The translations under genes and the position numbers were made by a program. The notes below the pieces were generated by a model. That model searched no databases. It was given only the letters and a program-made list of their open reading frames with translations, and was not told the DNA's origin. Shown here piece after piece: positions 1 to 12,431 of a stretch of 64,000 nt of DNA. The stretch's first letter is position 1. Every line of letters begins with the position of its first letter. This stretch comes from Prostheceraeus crozeri (lineage: Eukaryota; Platyhelminthes; Polycladida; Euryleptidae): contig CAJQUW010006851.1 of the NCBI GenBank assembly GCA_907163375.1, positions 41,831 to 105,830 of the forward strand, in the 5' to 3' direction.

Positions 1-511
1 ATAAAAAACATGCAATAAAATATAATGATGTGTGCAAACAAGCATACTAAATTTTGCGGTCGGTTCAGAGCGACCGAACTAGGTAAAGGGGTCATATGAC
101 AGCAGATACTGGCAAAGAATAATTAAATCAAGTTTCTTGGCAGCAACAAGCTTCATTCGAACATTTCCAGTCCAGAATTTCCCGATTGAAATCTCAACAG
201 TAAAATAAGAAGAAAATCCCAGACATTTTCTTAATATAAGATTTTATCATACTACTGATTTCATGCAAAACAAGTGGCTTATGGATCAATTACAATCTAT
301 AAAAGATTTAAGAATATATATTATTTTTAGACTTGACAACTAATTGAAATCAGGTCGTATGTCGGGGAAATTGATGATCTTGTCGGGGAAACTGCTATAG
401 GTAACTTAGAGTGCCATGCATTTTCTCTCAAATTCCCCGATAGCATTTTAGTCCGATTTCCCCGACGGGGTGTCGGCCGACACCCCTGACACCCCGCTGG
501 CGCCGCCCCTG
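1..511. mobile_element. Possible right end of a hAT-type DNA transposon
   Basis: The stretch becomes GC-rich from about 455 to 511 and then stops abruptly. Read on the - strand, the edge at 511 begins CAGGGGCGGCGCCAG, which fits the CAGNG terminus of hAT elements. Just inside it is a perfect 20-bp palindrome at 467-486 (GGGGTGTCGGCCGACACCCC), and GTCGGGGAAA-type blocks recur in both orientations between 362 and 466. No matching left end is visible, so the element probably starts before the window. No transposase reading frame is visible, so this would be a non-autonomous or truncated copy. Family assignment is inference from the terminus only. Confidence 0.35.
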
Positions 512-1959
512 GTTAGCGCGTATAACAGCGATAGAGTTCACCGCGAGTGTCATATGAGTACTGTGTCTTCGAATGCTGAAGTTAAATGATCTTTGATTCA
601 CGCTTTCTCCGTGATAAATTCATCAAATGGAAATATTAATCACATCGTTCGACTCCTCACACTGCTATGTTTTCTGCTATACACATCTGAAATGGTGTTT
701 ATATTCTGCTTCGTCAGAATTTGATCTTGAATTTACATCACGTCGAGCGGGAAGATGACATTCTTGCCCCTCTGGACCTTCAGTGCTCCAAAGTGGCCGC
801 TCTGGACCCTAAAAAAGGCACGAAGCGATTTTTCTCTGTGAGCAGGCCTACATTGCCTGGTGAATAAGGTAAATAGCCTTCCATACAACTGCAGGGAAGT
901 CTAAACAAAAGTAAAGATGTGTCGTTATTGTTTAAACTTCTCTGACGATAGATACGATCATTATTATATATAGAAACCATGAGTTTGACTGACTCGATGT
1001 CAAAAAAGGATTAACAGCGAAGTGCCGTCAACGAGGAAAGTAAGAGGAAGAGATACAATAGTATACGCATCATGGAAATTTCATAGCTTAGTTAATTCCG
1101 GTCACAAACCAGATTTTGAAAATGCAGTAGTTTTTCATTGCTCGCTCAGATCATTAAAACCATAACACAGCATTTACCGAAGTAACAGCTGATGAAAATG
1201 CACTTTTTAAGAAATCTCGAGCAAATTCGAGAAATCAGAAACTCTTTCTTGTCTCGAAAAAATTGAGGAAAATCGAGAAATCGAGAATTATATCAATAAT
1301 TTTCCTGAAAGTTTTGTGTTAAAATTTGCAGTTACACCAACGAAAAGTGTCTCTTTGTACTCTTCACTTCATCCCTTGTCACTCAATGATGGCTCATTTG
1401 AAAGATCATGATCTGTAGATGATTTCTTTAATAACCATTTCAACAAAATATCAATTTTATATTTTGTATGAGCAAAAACTCGAAAAGCGGGAGTCAACAC
1501 CTTAGATGTCACAATTTAACCATTGGAAATACACAGCATTTTGTTATCCTCTCTATTTATGAAAAGCAAATGATCTGATCCGGCAGACGCGAAGCTTTGC
1601 AGTAGGTTAGAGGTGCATATGTCATGTAAAGTTTCATGTAGTACCTCGTTCCCTGCACAAGTTCGCGCTAGGTCCCGGACTACTATGATCTATCACACTG
1701 TAAGTATATCATGAATTTATCCACATGTAGAACTCTGTGGTATAGATTGCTGCGTGAGAATATCAGTTGTGCGCAATTTAGCTGCACAATGTGGAAAAAT
1801 GAAGGCAACAATGTATCTGGTAATGATGATATCTGTATCTACGCACGGGAAAGATATTTAAGAAATCGCAGTTAGCGTATATCTGCATGCGTGTTCATAG
1901 CATTGCTGTACGCTTTTTTTCTACATTGCTGCCCAGACCATTTCAGTTACGCACAATAG
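512..1959. other. Intergenic, no gene seen
   Basis: I see no supported gene. A short run at about 1213-1290 repeats CGAGAAAT-like words several times, which looks like simple-sequence slippage. The rest is unremarkable AT-rich DNA. Confidence 0.5.
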
Positions 1960-1968
1960 TATGAACAT

Positions 1969-2386
1969 ACGTGTGTGAAGTTAGCGGAACCACCCAGCGG
2001 AACCATCTTTTGTTATTAGCTAATTTAATTCAAAAAGCACTGCTATGTTCAAATTTCAGTCTCCTGACTCGATTCTGAGAGCTGCTTTTTTTTTTAACAA
2101 ATTCACATTTTTTTTTAGAATTAAAGTTTGTGAATAATAAAAGTGGTTCCGCTGAAGAAATCGGAAACGAACGCTGATCTCGCTGATTGACAATCAGATT
2201 TGCAAAACTCCCCCGCATTTGCAAAAGATATTCCTCTTTCCTCTTTCTCTTATTTTCTCAGCAGCGGACCAAGAGGAGAATATCTTGCAATGCGGGCGCG
2301 AGTTTGCAAGATCGATTACAGATTTGTGATTATAAGCTATAATAAAAAATGGTTCCGCTGGGTGGTTCCGCTAACTTCACACACGT
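1969..2386. mobile_element. Mutator-type MITE with perfect TIRs and 9-bp TSD
   Basis: The two ends are exact reverse complements over 38 bp (1969-2006 and 2349-2386), beginning ACGTGTGTGAAGTTAGCGG. The element is flanked by a perfect 9-bp direct repeat TATGAACAT at 1960-1968 and 2387-2395. A 9-bp target duplication with long terminal inverted repeats is the signature of Mutator-like (MULE) elements. The 418-bp body has no transposase frame, so it is non-autonomous. A second inverted repeat lies inside it (about 2198-2237 against 2270-2310), so the whole unit can fold into a two-tier hairpin. The perfect TIRs and TSD suggest a fairly recent insertion. Confidence 0.85.
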
Positions 2387-2566
2387 TATGAACATAGCTT
2401 TCAGGCGCTTGCGCGCCCTCAAATGCCCTACATAGTTGCCCTCAAAAACCCATGTTAATGTTATATGGTACCAACCTTCCAGCGGCCATAAATGAAACAA
2501 TCCTCGGACGCTCGGACGGAAATCTCCTAACGCGTCGTCGGATTTCTTCATTTATGTTTTCGTAAG

Positions 2567-3900
2567 GTGGGTGCTATTGATAGACAACTGAAAGATTATC
2601 TGAATGAGAACGACTTGCTGCCCATTTATCAGTCCTCTTACAGACAATATCATTCAACTGAGACTGTTATACTTCATGTGCTATCTGATGCACTCTCGGC
2701 CGCGGATAAACAGCGTGTTGTTCTCTTTTGCCAACTTGACATGTCCGCCGCATTCAACTGCGTTGATCACAAAATCCTGCTGCTACGACTGGAGAAACAC
2801 GTCGGCATCCGGGATAATGTGCTCGGCTGGATCGAGTCGTTCTTGACAAATCGGTCTCAGAAGGTGATTTACATTGACAACTTGTCCTCCAGCCGGACAA
2901 TTAACCAAGGAGTGCCACAAGGTTCTGTCCTCGGCCCATTGCTATTTAACCTATACACTGCCGAACTCTCAGACATCATCTCCTCCCATGGTGTACGCTT
3001 CCATCGGTACGCAGATGACTTTCAGCTCTACGTGGATGTTTCAATTTCTGATTGTTCAACCCCGACCACGAGGATGTCTCGGTGTATTGATGACGTCAAT
3101 TCCTGGTTGAGCTCCAACCGACCTCGACTTAACCCAAACAAAACACTTGCAATCTGGCTAGGTTGTAGGCAGCAGATAAACAAAATCTCTATGAAAGAAA
3201 TTTCAATATCCAATGATATTGTCCAATTCCAAAACAAAGTCGTTCTAGACAGAAACCTAGTTCTAGCTGCACATATCAACGCAGTCTGTCGCTCCGCGTA
3301 TTGTTTCCTACGCCATCTCCGCCACGTCATTCGCTCCGCTGCGACCTCGGCAGCAAAGCCTCTAATTCAAGCATTTATTACATCTTGTCTAGACTATTGT
3401 AATTCTCTCCTCTATGGTGTCCCAGACTGCCACCTTCAAGCGGTTCAGAACTCTGCTGCTCGCCTCATCACTAAGACTTCAAGACGCGAGCACATTACAC
3501 CGGTCCTTCGTGACGCACTGGCTTCCAGTAAAGCAGCGCATTCAATTCAAGTTGTCTGTCATCGTATATAAGACGTTTCATGGTCTATCCCCCCGATACC
3601 TTACCGAAGACTGCCACCCACCTGATCCGATTGGATATCGTCTTCGTTCATCCTGTGGTCCCTCCATCTATCAACCTACCAGGACCCGCACCCGCATGGG
3701 CGACCGTGCTTTCTCGGCAGCGGGTCCTTGACTCTGGAATAGTCATCCTGTGAACATCCGAGACTTTGAAATTGGCCCAATTTCGCCGCAAATTAAAGGC
3801 GTTCTTGTTTTGTTCTGTGGTTTCAGCTGTAAACCGGTGCCTTGCTACCTTGGGGTTTTGCGCGCCGTAAACAAATATATGTATGATAATAATAATAATT
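2567..3900 (+). pseudogene. CR1/L2-type LINE reverse transcriptase, 5'-truncated and frameshifted
   Basis: This is a reverse transcriptase from a non-LTR retrotransposon of the Jockey/CR1/L2 group. The frame from 2567 shows the RT blocks in order: a YRQYHSTET segment, FCQLDMSAAFNCVDH, the NQGVPQGSVLGPLLF block, and the catalytic YADDFQLY box (about 3007-3030). The C-terminal part continues after a frameshift near 3514 into a second frame (HWLPVKQRIQFKL through GDRAFSAAGP). That frame is cut by a TGA at 3729, and a further shifted trace (FRRKLKAFLF) is seen near 3780-3812. The upstream endonuclease is absent, which is the usual 5' truncation of LINE copies. The 3' end is a TGATAATAATAATAATT microsatellite at 3884-3900, typical of this group. 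Not functional. Confidence 0.85.
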
Positions 3901-4384
3901 TGATATACTCATCAATCATGTCGGGTCAATTATTTGCTACTGGTAAAGATATGTAATCCATTACAGCCTGTTCATATCTACATCCTATCATTTCTTATCA
4001 TTGTCATTGTAAATATCATTTTCAAATTCCTTGTATTTCGAACTTCTACAACCCTAGTCTTTTGTATCTGAAGATGATGCGACAAACGCCGACGTTCCAT
4101 GTCTGAACGATCGACGGCTGTCCTCGCCTACTTTCGTCCAATTTTTCGAAATAGCATGCCGTCATTGATGTCAGAATGGACATTCAAAGAGTATCATGTT
4201 ATATTTTGGCAAATTTTTGTGCATAGAATTATTTAGAACTGTATTAGGAAGAATGCTACATATCATGAACTACATACACAATGTATGTAAAGGCAAATAG
4301 TGTATGCAGCTTACGAGTGCAGTCCACATATCGTAGTCGATCGAATGCAGTCCATTACTCGTATATGGAGTATCAGGGATTTAT
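3901..4384. other. Intergenic with a small Penelope/hammerhead-like trace
   Basis: No gene seen. At 4068-4097 the sequence runs CTGAAGA, a short GCG-ACAAA-CGC stem-loop, then CGACGTT. This resembles a decayed form of the CTGAxGA-stem-CGAAACGTT strings found near Penelope-like element ends, but no Penelope coding trace is next to it. The remainder is AT-rich DNA without visible structure. Confidence 0.25.
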
Positions 4385-4948
4385 ATAAGATGCAGTCAGA
4401 ATAATGCAACTAAGTGAGACATGTACAACAATTCAAGAGAGCTACAAAGAGTTAGATAAATTTACAATTCAACAAATGCATCACCATGATTCAGCTGTCT
4501 CTTCAGATTATGGTTTAACAAAGCATTAAGAAAACATTAGAAAGCGTTAACAAAGCATCAAGGTTAAAATAAAGTCTCCATAATATTTAAATCAAAGCTA
4601 TTAAAGGCTTTGGTGAGGAATTTGAAAATTGCAGAATTACAGCTGCACTGACAGCTTAATCTATGGTCTGATTTAATTCTGTCTGCTGATAATTTCTGCA
4701 GCTTCTGACCATAGATTAAGCTGTCCGTGAAGCTGTAATTCTGAAAATTTCAAGATCCTAGAACAAGTCTCAAATAGCTTTGATTTAAATATTATGGAAG
4801 CTGTGTACATAAAAAAGTTTAACCCTAATCTGAACAGACAGCTGATCCATGATGATACATTTTTGAGTTGTAAATTTATTTAATGTCTTGTAGTTCATTT
4901 GGATTGTGCACATGTCTCTCTGTGTTGCATAATTCTAACTGCATCTTG
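4385..4948. repeat. Large foldback (palindromic) element
   Basis: Two arms of about 280 bp pair as an imperfect inverted repeat around a short loop near 4669-4706. The outer ends match as AAGATGCAGT (from 4387) against the complementary stretch ending at 4947. The inner ends match as ACAGCTTAATCTATGGTC (4651-4668) against 4707-4724. Divergence between the arms is modest and spread evenly. No open frame of note and no clear target duplication were found. This fits a foldback or MITE-like non-autonomous DNA element. Confidence 0.8.
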
Positions 4949-6681
4949 AATAACTTCGAATTTTCATGTATTCATTATTCACCTTGCATGATGAAGAAAT
5001 GTTTGAATGGGAGATGATAGCTAAGCTGCTGGGACGCCTGATCCCCAATGCATCCTATTGAAGGCTTCCAATAATAGCATAGTAATTTATCCATGGTTAG
5101 GCATGTACATGAGGTTCATTCACTTGTGTTAGATTTTGCTCTATTATCTTCATTTTCGAATAAAGGACTATCATAGTCTATTAATTCTTACATGTTCTTC
5201 TCTATTTCAGGAATTAGTACATGTTGGTGGAATATCTTCAGTCCCTCGGAACTTCGTCAAATGGGGGAATTCTTGATGCTGATGACTCTAGTATCTGGGC
5301 ACCTACGAAGACCGTCCACTAATCCTTAGAATTCCAACCCTTCAACGTCACCGCCATGTCTTCGACTTGATAGCTGTGTGTGACATTTTTTATTCACAGA
5401 CTCCCTGTGATTCTGGTACTTTCTTCAACTTGCGGACTTGCGCTCTTGATTTGAAACGTTTTCAAAATTTATAAGGGTTCAGTCTCGTCAACCTTTTTTC
5501 TCCCAGAGAGTAATTGTCGATTGGAATTTACCACCCCATTATGTTGTTTAATCGTCATCCTTCCTGGGCGTCAAGGCCCCAAACTTGTTCAATTTATTCA
5601 TGCTGCGAAACTAATTTTGTGACATTTCTATGATCTGCATATGATGCACGTTATTATTAGTTTGCTCATCTATTGGTTGTCAATCTCTTCGGCTTTGTTT
5701 TTTATGGTAGCAATATAAATACTTAATCACAATCATATGAAAGCTGTGCAGACAATTGACAGCCTTGTTATGGTACAAATATTCCCGCGAAGAGGGTCCA
5801 AAGTATTTCGTGTTGAATTGAATGATTTAAAATGCAACATTAAATTGTGAGCTTTAAAGCTTTGTCAGCTTTATCGTATATTTTGAATATTATCATTAGC
5901 AGACCTTGTTGCAATAAGACAGTTTTCAGGAATTTCCGTTGCGTTTTCCGTGAGATTGACTCATATTGTTATGACACATTTGTTATTAAGAATTTTACTG
6001 TCAATTGAGTTGCAGGAAAATTGAGCCTTACTCATCCTATATCTGAAGGCACGTTTTGTACATGTAAAGCAACATATCTCAACGCTTTGATTTTTATGAA
6101 ACGACATAGTCTTTGACCTTTGCCAAGTATATTCAGACGTGTCGAGAAACATGCTTGTGAAATCTGAAAGAACTTCATACATGTATTGATGTTGAATTGT
6201 TCGAATCCTCACAAAACCTGTAATAGTTCCTATAAATGTGCAGGCTTGAAATCCTATTTTTGGTTCATACTCATGTAAAAATTTGATATATCGAATTTCA
6301 GAGGCTGATATTTTCTCTTTAATTCAGAATGAATAACGAGAGAGCATTTCACGATATGTCAATGGGAAGGGATTATACTACTAAAACTACCAGTGTGTAG
6401 AAACTCTATTTCATAAAGAGAAAAATTAGGCACTAATGGCACGAACTCGGCGCCAAGGCTTCGTGCCGGCTCGTGCCTTGTGTTGGTTAGAATTCATGCC
6501 CAGGTTTCGTGTCTAATACAAGCGAAATTTCGTACCCTACAGTTTCCATTGTAGGCCTATTTCTTAGTTACAGGGTAGTAAGTCCGCCCGGAGATTCGAC
6601 TCATTCGACCAATTGCTTGTCTAAGGTAAGGTGCTCTCCGGAATATAGTGCGTTCACATATTCTGAGGGAATGGTGCTCAA
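4949..6681. other. Intergenic, no gene seen
   Basis: No supported gene. At about 6430-6500 a GC-richer patch repeats GGCACGAA/TCGTGCC words in both orientations, suggesting an old inverted-repeat terminus. Short frames here have no recognisable similarity. Confidence 0.4.
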
Positions 6682-9636
6682 AGTCAGTGCGTCTGCTTAC
6701 TATGCGCACCATGCAGTTGCTATGCGGTTAATATTATCCCACAAAATGGACTATTTTTCGCTTATTTCTCATAACCATCACTTTCATCTCAATGCATGAT
6801 ATGCTTGCATGCAATTCAACAGCTCAATTTCCACCAGGAAACTGTGTCTACTCAAAAACCAGTGATTTAAATAAAACACAGAAGCTGGTCTTTAATTTTA
6901 TCAGTACACTTTAAACCGTAGACCGACAATTGTCCTACAAAATTACTGACAAAATCAACCGACCATTGTCACCTCCAATATCCTGTGATATCCGACGAAT
7001 TTGTAGGTTCTGCACCGACATCGAAACAGATGATTTGTATGCAAATTAACTAAACAAAAACTGTTGAATATTGATTGATTTTTTCGATTAGCAAAACGAT
7101 GATTTATTTTGATATAAGTTAATTAATTACCTACATTTTCGATAAAATTTAAGCTATAATTCATTGATATTCATATTGTCGCTTTTTGTCAGATATTGTA
7201 GGTGCTCAGTGGCAATCATCCTACAAGAACTAACAATGACCGACAAAATAGATTTTGTAGGATAAATGTCTGTCAATTGTCAGTCAACGGTTTACAGTGT
7301 AATAGAAATTCAACAGCATAAAGCTTGCAAGGCAACATGCTCAATCATGCAACCTCAAGCAACACTCACGCATATCATTGAGACTACGAGACTCAGACAT
7401 AATTATGTCGACTTCCATGAAATCGAGGCTAAATATTTCTCAGTACTCAAACAGAAATCTTCAAACTATTAAGCAACACAATCCGCATGCAATATAAGCC
7501 CACATTTTGGGACTTCCACGTCAACAGAACAAAATCCTGAAATTAAATGGAATACTTCATTCGTCATTCTCAATATCAAGAGTATCACCAATCTCAAACA
7601 GCTGCATTTCTCTAAGATCGAACAGTTTGAGAGCATCAACCCTGAGCAAAATAGATACTGAACATGATGACATGCATCCATATAAAAAGTCAAATCAGTG
7701 GCATGAAGCCTATCACAACCCTATGATGAAGAGATAATAATAAGCGCTTATTGTGAAGATTAGAAATCGAACACTACAAATCAGACAGTTATGCATAAAA
7801 TTCCAAGTCAATTTTGCAGGCAGATTCAAAGTCAGATAATCACATACAAGCATAAGCAGATGACTTTCTCCTTCCTTCAGATACCCAAAATCATTCCAAA
7901 TGTGCATCAACTACGTTGCTACACAGTTTCAAAGTATAGAGGCATCAACCCTGAGCTTTTTAAATGCTGATCATAATGTGTTTTTTCAGACAGATTTCAG
8001 TGACATCTAATTTTCATGAGGAGTTGAGCCTCGTCTTCCTTCAGATACCCAAATCATTCCAATTCCGCCATAATTGCTTTGCCACGATTTAAAGGAATGA
8101 CGGCATGAATCCTAGGATATTCAGATGGTCATTGCAGATGATGATGCCAGCTCTTAGAATGAAGTTCGAGTGCCCCTAGTCAATTTCTTTCATTAATAGG
8201 AGGACATCTACAAAGTTCATATTTCGGGAAATTACCCAAAATCATTTGAGGTCCATTTAGGGAAAAGTTCATGTTTCAATTTTCGATGATCGATATTGTC
8301 CTTGGAATTTCCCCTTCGTTTAGATGCGCGTTGCCTACCATTTTTCAATGGAATTAAAGCATCAGTTTTAATTATCTTGAAATATGAATTCGGTGATGTT
8401 TCGTTCTTCATTAGTGCTGCAATAATTGATATTTATGACGATTTTACTCCTAAACTTTTGTCCTGTCGCATAGTAATAAAAGACACATTATAGCAGAATC
8501 TTAACTTCCCAATCATCCAGCTTTATCAACTGTGCATGGAGCACAATTCATTTTTCATTAGTACATTTATTTTTGTATTTTATTTTTATAGATTCATTTA
8601 AACTTTATTTTTTTGAGAAGAAAGATGCAGTGTTTTTCATTCTCAGCAATATTTTTACGACAATCATTGTGAATACAGTTTTACAGCTGATGCTGAAGTT
8701 ACTTCCTAACCTATGTTTGAATGTCTGGCGATTACCTCGAATAGTTTCTACGTGTAGCCTGCTTATATGATCACTCATCAGTGCTGTGGCCACTCATCAG
8801 CGAAACTCCTTTCCAATCAAATTTTGATTTGGTCGCCTTCATGCTCCTTCATCCTCAAAAAGCAGGAAAACGAATGAATTAGTGGGTACATGATTCTTCT
8901 TTGATATCTTTCATTAAGAGTACTTGATGGCTTTGTATGGGAGGTTCATCATCATTGAGGCAATAAGGCAAAAAGGCAGCTCCTTCTAGTAGGCCGAACG
9001 TTTTGATAAAATAAAAAAGGAGTTAATAAAATCCTACTCTGAGGAGTTCTCTGCAATGAATCCCTGAGCATGTTGTCTCTTCATCATAGGAGTGGGCCCA
9101 TTGTAATTAGACGTCCCTGATATCGTCACTGACGTCGCTTGATATTGAGAATGACGAGCGAAGTATTCCATTTAATTTCAGGATTTTGTCCTGTTGACGT
9201 GGAAGTCCCAAAATGTGGGCTTATATTGCATGCGGATTGTGTTGCTTAATAGTTTGAAGATTTCTGTTTGAGTACTGAGAAATATTTAACCTCGATTTCA
9301 TGTAAGTCGACATAATTATGTCTGAGTCTCGTAATCTCAATGGTATGCGTGTGAGTTGCTTGAGCTGGCATGATTGAGCATGTTGCCTTGCAAGCTTTAT
9401 GTTGTTGAATTTCTAGTACTGATAAAATTAATGAGTAGACCGGTTTCTGTGTTTTATTAAAGTCATTGTTTTTTTGAGTAGACACAGCTTCCTGGTGGAA
9501 ATTGAGCTGTTGAATTGCATGCGAGCATATGCATTGAGATGAAAGTGATGGTTGTGAGAAATAAGCGAAAAATAGTCCATTTTTGTGGGATCAGTAAACA
9601 CATAGTAAATAGACGTACTTGTGATTGAAGTCTTCA
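6682..9636. repeat. 3-kb inverted repeat with long arms
   Basis: The left arm (about 6682-7580, excluding the MITE at 6907-7299) and the right arm (about 9150-9636) are reverse complements at high identity. Examples are the block around GGACTATTTTTCGCTTATTT near 6748, matched near 9568-9587, and the block around GGGACTTCCACGTCAACAG near 7509, matched near 9190-9210. Both arms therefore contain a short frame with nearly the same peptide (around 7300-7472 on + and 9246-9420 on -), but the few differences change amino acids, so nothing indicates selection. Between the arms are further imperfect repeats, such as a TTCCTTCAGATACCCAAA block near 7871 and 8036. Probably a large foldback-type transposon. 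No transposase seen. Confidence 0.7.
6907..7299. mobile_element. TA-target MITE inserted in the left arm of the inverted repeat
   Basis: This 393-bp unit has imperfect TIRs: CACTTTAAACCGTAGACCGA at the left, and CACTGTAAACCGTTGACTGA read from the right. It is flanked by TA at 6905-6906 and 7300-7301. The right arm of the surrounding inverted repeat supplies an unoccupied copy of the same site at about 9409-9427, where the sequence reads straight through with a single TA. TA duplication and TIRs fit a Tc1/mariner-like MITE. It has no coding frame of its own. Confidence 0.8.
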
Positions 9637-12431
9637 TGAGAGCTTCAAGTGACGTGTAGTTCACAATTTTTAAATAAATTTATGATTTAGCACAGTGTCC
9701 AGTTGCACCAGAAAATTTATTGTCCTCACTTAGCATCGTATCTATAAAATAAGAACTTATAAAATGTACGAGTTACTCAATGATTCTAAGTTATGGTTTA
9801 GGATTAAGACTTATGACACGTTCAGGTTACGACCCCCTGATTTCAACGATTTTCTTACATTGTCTGATAATTATGTTTAAAGTGTTTACGCTGTCATCTA
9901 GATATGAGAAACAACGGAGAAAAGTCATTGCATTTTTTACTGGAAATGTGCAGTTAATTTACCTGAAATCTTCCCTAATTTTCCTAATAGATGCCAATTA
10001 ATTTCGGACTAAAAACTCTTATCGAAAAAACCAGTCTATGACTGTTGAAGAAAACAGAATCTTGTTGGCCCCAACTTTCTGAGTTGATCATTATGATGAC
10101 TGCATCAATGATTGAGTATTAACCTAATTGCCTCAAGTTATTATAACACTAGGATAATTAAATACAATGATACCGCAGGTGATATGAAAAGCAAAACTCA
10201 GAACATAACTGCAACATAAAATCAGTCTCAAAACAAAGCAAAACTTATAGTTTAAAAGTTGCAGCCTCCGCAGCAGAAGGGAGTTTTATTTAGTATTCAA
10301 ATAATAACAGTCACAAAAGTGAGCTTTTATCTTGAAGAGAGAATGAAACACAAATTAGTGGCAGATTTATTAATTTTACGCAAAATTATGAAGGCTTTGA
10401 AATTTGCTCACAAATGGAAAGTATAAACTTTACTATGGAAGCAATAAGAGATTATTGCACTATGAAATATAAAGTTACTTACCCAACTCTCGATCAACAA
10501 GTTGTGGCCTCGCACTTCGGACTCGTGCATAAACATGTTGATCTCAAAAAATTCAACTTGATTAGAATTAAATTGTCTATGGAAGTCAATGAAATCTTAT
10601 TATCTGGCCCTTCTGGGAGGGCACGATCAACTCTCATAGAAATATTCGCATTAGGAATATTCGCCAAGAATTTAGAAGATCAACTGTTCTGTGAATCCAG
10701 GCGGGAAAGAAAATCGTAGAAATCCTTGTCCGCTTCGAGGCCTTCAATTTCTACCTTTCCTTGCCTAGCGACTTGGAAAATTAGTCAGCGACATCGGATT
10801 TCAAATTGACGAATTCCATAAAAATGCAGTTTATCATAATATTAATGAGACAAGACCAGAGATGATCATGTACATATTCTTCAACTGCTTCGCTGCCTCA
10901 GATTAATACCAATTTATTGATTTCTGTAGGCAATTTAATGCTTAGTTTTATGTATTTGAGGTTTTATTTGAGGTTTTTCTGTCAAAAGTAGTTGCCAGTT
11001 AAGAATGGACGAAAGACCGAATTCTATATACTTTTCCACGAATTTCGTGGCATTTTCATTCATAAGTTGTTCTACTTGTTATTCGTGAAAAAATCAGTTT
11101 ACAATAATCAATGTGTTTGAATAATTTTAAGGAGCGTCATTAATATCTCGATTCCATCCTTTGCGTTCAAAGCATTAGTGCACAACTTTTGTCAAAACAC
11201 ATTTTATGACTACAGACTTTCTACTCATTCTTCTTCAGTTTTGTGGATGGAACAACAACTAAGCTTGAAGATCACGTTTCAACGTTGGTTGTTGATGCTT
11301 TGACAGCTCCCTGAATGCGGAGGTTGATTCAATCTTTCTGTCTGCGTGGAATGTGCATTTTGAATTTCCATCTTTCACTTGGTTGGCACTTGCTTACAAT
11401 GCTAGATGTTTGTAAACGGCTGATATTTCTTGTTTGCTTTGTTTACATATTCATCATCCTATGGAGCTCTCTTCTTGCAATTTCACAATGATATTCATTG
11501 CAAATCGTGTAGTAGTTGACATTGTAAACGACTGCTTTTATGATCATTGAATTCATAATTAATGCTAATGTGAAGTGAAATCAACTCTCGATGGCAACTG
11601 TCTTTTTGCAGCATTTAAATTATTTAAATCAGTTTATTTCGGGTGAATTGAGTGTAACAGAACAGTTGTATATGAATTGATTTGATTGGAATTTGAAATA
11701 GACGTGTAGCGCTTTAGGTGACGCATGTATCCTTTTTTAGTCTTTACATCAATATAGGATAGATGAATGTATCAATTCTGTTGCTTTTTCTTTTACGTCA
11801 TGGTTGCAGAAGACAATTGATGGACATTCCGATTTGTTGTTGCAATGAATCTATTTCTATTCAATGTTGAATGAATACGAGTTTTCTAGAAATGTGAATC
11901 TTCTCCGTTGCACACTTTGCATGATTTGATCTCTGATGCATTGACTCACTGTGTTCAACTACGTCAGCCTCTTGTTGTGACTGCTCGGCGACTGTATTCA
12001 TTTGTTCCATGGATTTGCTCTTAAATGACAACTCTTCCGAATGGTAAAAACGCATTATTCTCTGTAAAAGTTCTATACATATCTCTGTAATTTGTGCGTT
12101 TTGATTTTCATTTCGCAAATATGCCTTTCTTGTCTTGTCTTGCTTATATTATTACGATTAATTGATAGGAAGTCGTTTCAAGGTTAGAAGCATAAAATGT
12201 CAACTAAGAAAACTCTTCCTCGAAACACATTCATTTTTTAATGGGATTCGTTTGCGTCACATCTCTGTTCGTGAGAAATTTGAGGCAAAATGATGTTTTA
12301 CAGACGCTGTTCTCTGAACACTATTATTCCCAGGAATTTCAAGAATTCACGAATGTCTGTGTACTTGGAATGGATTGAGTAAAATGCCTGTGGAATTGCT
12401 AGAATTGCTAGCACAATCTTCTGCGTGTTAT
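9637..12431. other. Intergenic, no gene seen
   Basis: Nothing I can identify. An open frame of about 100 codons on + at 10414-10719 and one of about 85 codons on - at 11861-12118 have no domain or motif I recognise. They are within what AT-rich DNA gives by chance. Confidence 0.35.

Noticed and set aside
3414-3731. Separate 105-codon gene overlapping the CR1 reverse transcriptase
   Set aside because: It is the continuation of the same LINE protein after a frameshift near 3514.
7266-9485. Two short frames with nearly identical peptides (EIQQHKACKATCSIM onward) on opposite strands
   Set aside because: They are the same DNA seen twice in the arms of an inverted repeat. The differences are mostly amino-acid changing, so nothing indicates a conserved small protein.
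10414-10719. 101-codon frame starting MESINFTMEAIRDYC
   Set aside because: No recognisable domain, no splice or regulatory context, and AT-rich composition like its surroundings. Left as chance.
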